Assembly (NCBI GenBank): GCA_945872375.1
Contig: CAMBYR010000073.1
Location: 1 to 8,774 of the forward strand
Direction: 5' to 3'
DNA from: an uncultured Blautia sp.
GTDB taxonomy: Bacteria; Bacillota; Clostridia; Lachnospirales; Lachnospiraceae
Length of the DNA stretch: 8,774 nucleotides
Part shown: one piece after another, positions 6,850 to 8,774 of the stretch
Layout: every line of letters begins with the position of its first letter
How positions within the stretch are numbered: the first letter of the stretch is position 1
Notes under the pieces: generated by a model
What the model was told of the DNA's origin: nothing
Database searches by the model: none
The model's input: only the letters and a program-made list of their open reading frames with translations
Program-made: the position numbers and the translations under genes

Positions 6850-8024
6850 TTCCCCTGCTCTTCCAGCCAGCGGACAGTACAGTGGGCAAGGCAGGCTGCT
6901 CCCATAGGGCAAACCTCCTCATTGAACTGTACCTTCGGATTGTGTGCATTATAACTGCCGCGCTCATCCAGGTATCCTGCGGAGAGATACATAAACACGG
7001 ACGGGATCTTTTCCGCAATTACCGCAAAGTCTTCCGAGGCACTGGCAACCATCCCCGGCACTCCGGTAAGGTTGGGAATGGGCAGTTCCTGAATATATCT
7101 CACCATATCCTCTGTCAGTTCCGGATCACAGATCAGCGGCGGAACTTCGGAAATCATCTCGATTTCTGCGCTGCCGCCATATACCTCAGCAGTTTTTTCC
7201 GACACTTCCTTCATTCTCCGTACCAGCAGTTCCCTTGCGGAGGGGCTGTTTGTACGGATGGTTCCCTGAAGCACGGCTGTTTCCGGAATAATATTGGCCG
7301 CAGCTCCCGCCTGGAACTGTCCGATCGTCAGGACACAGGCATCCTCCGGATTGCTTTCTCTCGCGATCAGCTCCTGCAGTGCCAGGTGAATATGCACACC
7401 AATATTAATGGGATCGATACTGTTCTGAGGATAAGCTCCGTGAGACCCTCTGCCGTGTATCGTGATCTTAAATCCATCCACAGAGAACATCATTGCCTTC
7501 TGGCTGTTATACATAAACATTCCCAGAGGCAGCTTTCCGGCCGCTACATGAAAGGCCAGCGCCGCATCCGGAGAAGGATTTTCCAGAATTCCCGCCGCGA
7601 TCATATCTCTGCTTCCTTCAAAGCTTTCCTCCGCCGGCTGAAACATGAATTTTACGGTTCCCTTCAGAAGTTCTTCCTGCTCCTTCAGCATCCTGGCTGC
7701 TGTAAGGAGCATGGCCGCATGAAAATCATGGCCGCAGGCATGTGCTTCGGTTCCGGTTTTGCAGGCAAAGGGCTCTCCGCTCTCCTCCGGCATGGAAAGG
7801 GCATCCATATCTGCCCGGAGAAGCAGCACCTTTCCTCCCTTTCCAAGTGTGGCGGTTACTCCATGACCGCATCGCTTTGGAGAAAGTCCATATTCTGTTA
7901 ATTTCTCCATCACATATGCCTGTGCTTTCGGCATCTGAAGTCCGACTTCCGCATTTGTGTGAAAATAACGGCGATTTTCCACCGTCTCATTTTTCAGTTC
8001 TACAGCTCTTTCATAGAAATTCAT
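6846..8024 (-). CDS. M20D-family amidohydrolase (hippurate hydrolase/aminoacylase-like)
   Basis: The product is a 392-residue cytoplasmic metal-dependent amidohydrolase; such enzymes remove acyl groups from N-acyl amino acids or related amides. Conserved elements in order are the N-terminal FHTNAEVG (21-28), which takes the place of the family's HxxPELG, RADMDAL (70-76), the metal-binding ACGHDFHAA (96-104, with C97 and H99), QPAEES (129-134, with E132 and E133), H159, the dimerisation-domain HGRGSHGAYP (190-199), and the C-terminal NAHNPKVQFNEE (359-370, with H361). All the usual M20D metal ligands are present. The start at 8024 is supported by AAAGGAG (8041-8035) 10 nt upstream; an in-frame ATG at 8072 has no such support. 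It is the first gene of an operon with selB, joined by a 4-bp overlap. The substrate cannot be fixed from the sequence. Confidence 0.92.
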   Translation of the reverse strand: MNFYERAVELKNETVENRRYFHTNAEVGLQMPKAQAYVMEKLTEYGLSPKRCGHGVTATLGKGGKVLLLRADMDALSMPEESGEPFACKTGTEAHACGHDFHAAMLLTAARMLKEQEELLKGTVKFMFQPAEESFEGSRDMIAAGILENPSPDAALAFHVAAGKLPLGMFMYNSQKAMMFSVDGFKITIHGRGSHGAYPQNSIDPINIGVHIHLALQELIARESNPEDACVLTIGQFQAGAAANIIPETAVLQGTIRTNSPSARELLVRRMKEVSEKTAEVYGGSAEIEMISEVPPLICDPELTEDMVRYIQELPIPNLTGVPGMVASASEDFAVIAEKIPSVFMYLSAGYLDERGSYNAHNPKVQFNEEVCPMGAACLAHCTVRWLEEQGK

Positions 8025-8057
8025 GAAATCATCTCTCCTTTCGAGATTTAAGCAATC

Positions 8058-8073
8058 CATGCGATATAGCATG
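8058..8073. promoter_or_regulatory. Inverted repeat in the amidohydrolase-selB leader
   Basis: CATGC (8058-8062) and GCATG (8069-8073) flank GATATA; the 16 bp are symmetric except for one pair. It lies between the predicted operon start (near 8101) and the ribosome binding site, so it could be an operator. An alternative stem, GATATAG (8063-8069) with CTATATC (8080-8086), uses overlapping bases, so the two RNA folds would be mutually exclusive. Both stems are short and may be chance. Confidence 0.3.
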
Positions 8074-8107
8074 TGTTTTCTATATCAATTTTTGTAATTT
8101 TCTGTAT

Positions 8108-8136
8108 ATTATACCCCGATTTTTGCCTGTTCTCAA
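8108..8136 (-). promoter_or_regulatory. SigmaA promoter of the amidohydrolase-selB operon
   Basis: On the minus strand the -35 is TTGAGA (8136-8131, 5 of 6 consensus), the spacer is exactly 17 bp, and the -10 is a perfect TATAAT (8113-8108). The start should be near 8101, giving a leader of about 77 nt to the ATG at 8024. The near-consensus match suggests substantial constitutive expression. Confidence 0.78.
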
Positions 8137-8148
8137 CTTATTCCCCTA

Positions 8149-8177
8149 TTGATTTTTATTTTTTTCAGGGATATACT
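8149..8177 (+). promoter_or_regulatory. SigmaA-type promoter of the metallo-beta-lactamase-fold gene
   Basis: The -35 is TTGATT (8149-8154, 4 of 6), the spacer is 17 bp, and the -10 is TATACT (8172-8177, 5 of 6). The start would be near 8184, about 58 nt before the ATG at 8242. It is divergent from the amidohydrolase promoter, with 12 bp between the two -35 boxes, so the two do not overlap. Confidence 0.6.
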
Positions 8178-8241
8178 AATTCTTAGAGCAAAGGAACAAC
8201 TTTTTTTATTTGAAAATCACCTCAGAAAGGACATACCTCAC

Positions 8242-8774
8242 ATGATTTTTCAGCAAATACAACACACAACTCTTCTGCTTCATTTTGCGGGCAAAACACT
8301 GTTGATCGACCCCGTCCTGGATACCGGATCGAAGCCTGACACCTCTGTTCCCATGCGGGAAATCCTTCAGGCAGATGCCGTAATCATCACCAGCACACAT
8401 CCGGAACATTTTGACGAAACGGCAAAAAATGTACTTCCCAAATCCATCCCGGTTTTTGTGCCGGATGTAATGGCTCTGGAATCTCTGAAAAGTGCCGGCT
8501 TTACCAATATCACCATCATGGAAAAAGAAACTCCACTGGACAATATCGCATTTTCCAGAACCCCTCTTTCCGGAAATCCAGCGGGTGTCCTCATCGAGCA
8601 TCCTTCCGAGAAGACACTTTTTGTCACCGGTGACAGTGTCTGGAACGACGGTTTCCTGGATGCCGTACATACTCTGCAGCCGCGCGCGATTGCCATAAAC
8701 TTTGGAATCAGCTCCGCCCAAAACGCAGCCGCTTTTGGAAAAGAAAGTCTTTCCAAAATTCACACTGCCTATCC
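8242..8774 (+). CDS. Metallo-beta-lactamase-fold protein, UlaG-like, with altered metal site (3' end beyond window)
   Basis: An open frame runs from an ATG at 8242 to the right edge (177 residues, no stop). AAAGGA (8226-8231) lies 10 nt upstream. The architecture follows UlaG-like metallo-hydrolases: a first strand pair ending GKTLLIDPVLD (17-27), ADAVIIT (44-50), the metal-motif position STHPEHFDE (51-59), LIEHPSEKTLFVTGDSVW (117-134) with the conserved GDS Asp (D131), and AINFG (151-155). The usual HxHxDH motif reads SxHxEH (S51, H53, E55, H56). The place of the next metal His, a QHG-like motif in relatives, reads RTPLSGNPAG (106-115) with no His. The loop after IDP is also shorter than in relatives I recall. 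A pseudoenzyme or a protein with a changed metal site is possible. The fold call is firm; activity and substrate are not. Confidence 0.8.
   Translation, partial: MIFQQIQHTTLLLHFAGKTLLIDPVLDTGSKPDTSVPMREILQADAVIITSTHPEHFDETAKNVLPKSIPVFVPDVMALESLKSAGFTNITIMEKETPLDNIAFSRTPLSGNPAGVLIEHPSEKTLFVTGDSVWNDGFLDAVHTLQPRAIAINFGISSAQNAAAFGKESLSKIHTAY

Noticed and set aside
6850..6912. Upstream extension of selB by 21 residues
   Set aside because: The extra residues are not SelB-like and lie inside the amidohydrolase C-terminus. The ATG at 6849 begins the conserved G-domain sequence.
6882..7901. Long plus-strand open frame (339 codons) opposite the amidohydrolase gene
   Set aside because: The minus frame encodes a complete M20D protein with all its metal ligands. 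The plus frame has no ribosome binding site and no recognisable motif.
8025..8072. Upstream extension of the amidohydrolase by 16 residues
   Set aside because: The extension would read through the good AAAGGAG site at 8041-8035, and the added residues are unlike the family N-terminus.
8206..8763. Minus-strand open frame (185 codons) opposite the metallo-beta-lactamase-fold gene
   Set aside because: The plus strand has a promoter, a ribosome binding site and clear fold motifs; the minus frame has none of these.

Overview
The window looks like a chromosomal segment from a low-to-mid-GC Gram-positive anaerobe of the Clostridia, most likely Lachnospiraceae. The reasons are strong AGGAGG-type ribosome binding sites, clean sigmaA-type promoters, the protein styles, and a SelB with the Clostridia-type RGISID switch. 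This assignment is inferred from style; there is no rRNA or other marker in the window.

Left block (1-4855): a divergent locus. A two-gene operon on the minus strand encodes an RND/MMPL-type membrane transporter (1957-4032) followed by a secreted protein rich in Leu-x-x-Gly heptads (1-1964, cut by the left edge). The two genes overlap by 8 bp. On the plus strand a TetR-type regulator (4280-4855, TTG start) points away from them. The promoters of the two transcripts are superimposed: each -10 box lies in the spacer of the other promoter, and both are symmetric about base 4190. The transporter mRNA leader holds a 24-bp hairpin (4102-4154) that is fully paired only when transcribed from the minus strand. 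The simplest reading is a TetR-controlled export system for a lipid, drug or envelope component, with an extra RNA element in the leader. The substrate is unknown.

Middle block (4856-8024): tetR and the next operon converge on one bidirectional terminator (4836-4882). The minus-strand operon is an M20D-type amidohydrolase (6846-8024) followed by selB (4891-6849), joined by a 4-bp ATGA overlap and driven by a near-consensus promoter (8108-8136). SelB implies that the organism makes selenoproteins. No selA, selD, tRNA-Sec gene or selenoprotein is visible here.

Right block (8025-8774): after a 217-bp divergent intergenic region comes a plus-strand metallo-beta-lactamase-fold protein, cut by the right edge. 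It resembles UlaG-like hydrolases but has lost key metal-binding histidines. No mobile elements, CRISPR arrays, tRNAs or rRNAs were seen, and no gene-free stretch exceeds 300 bases.
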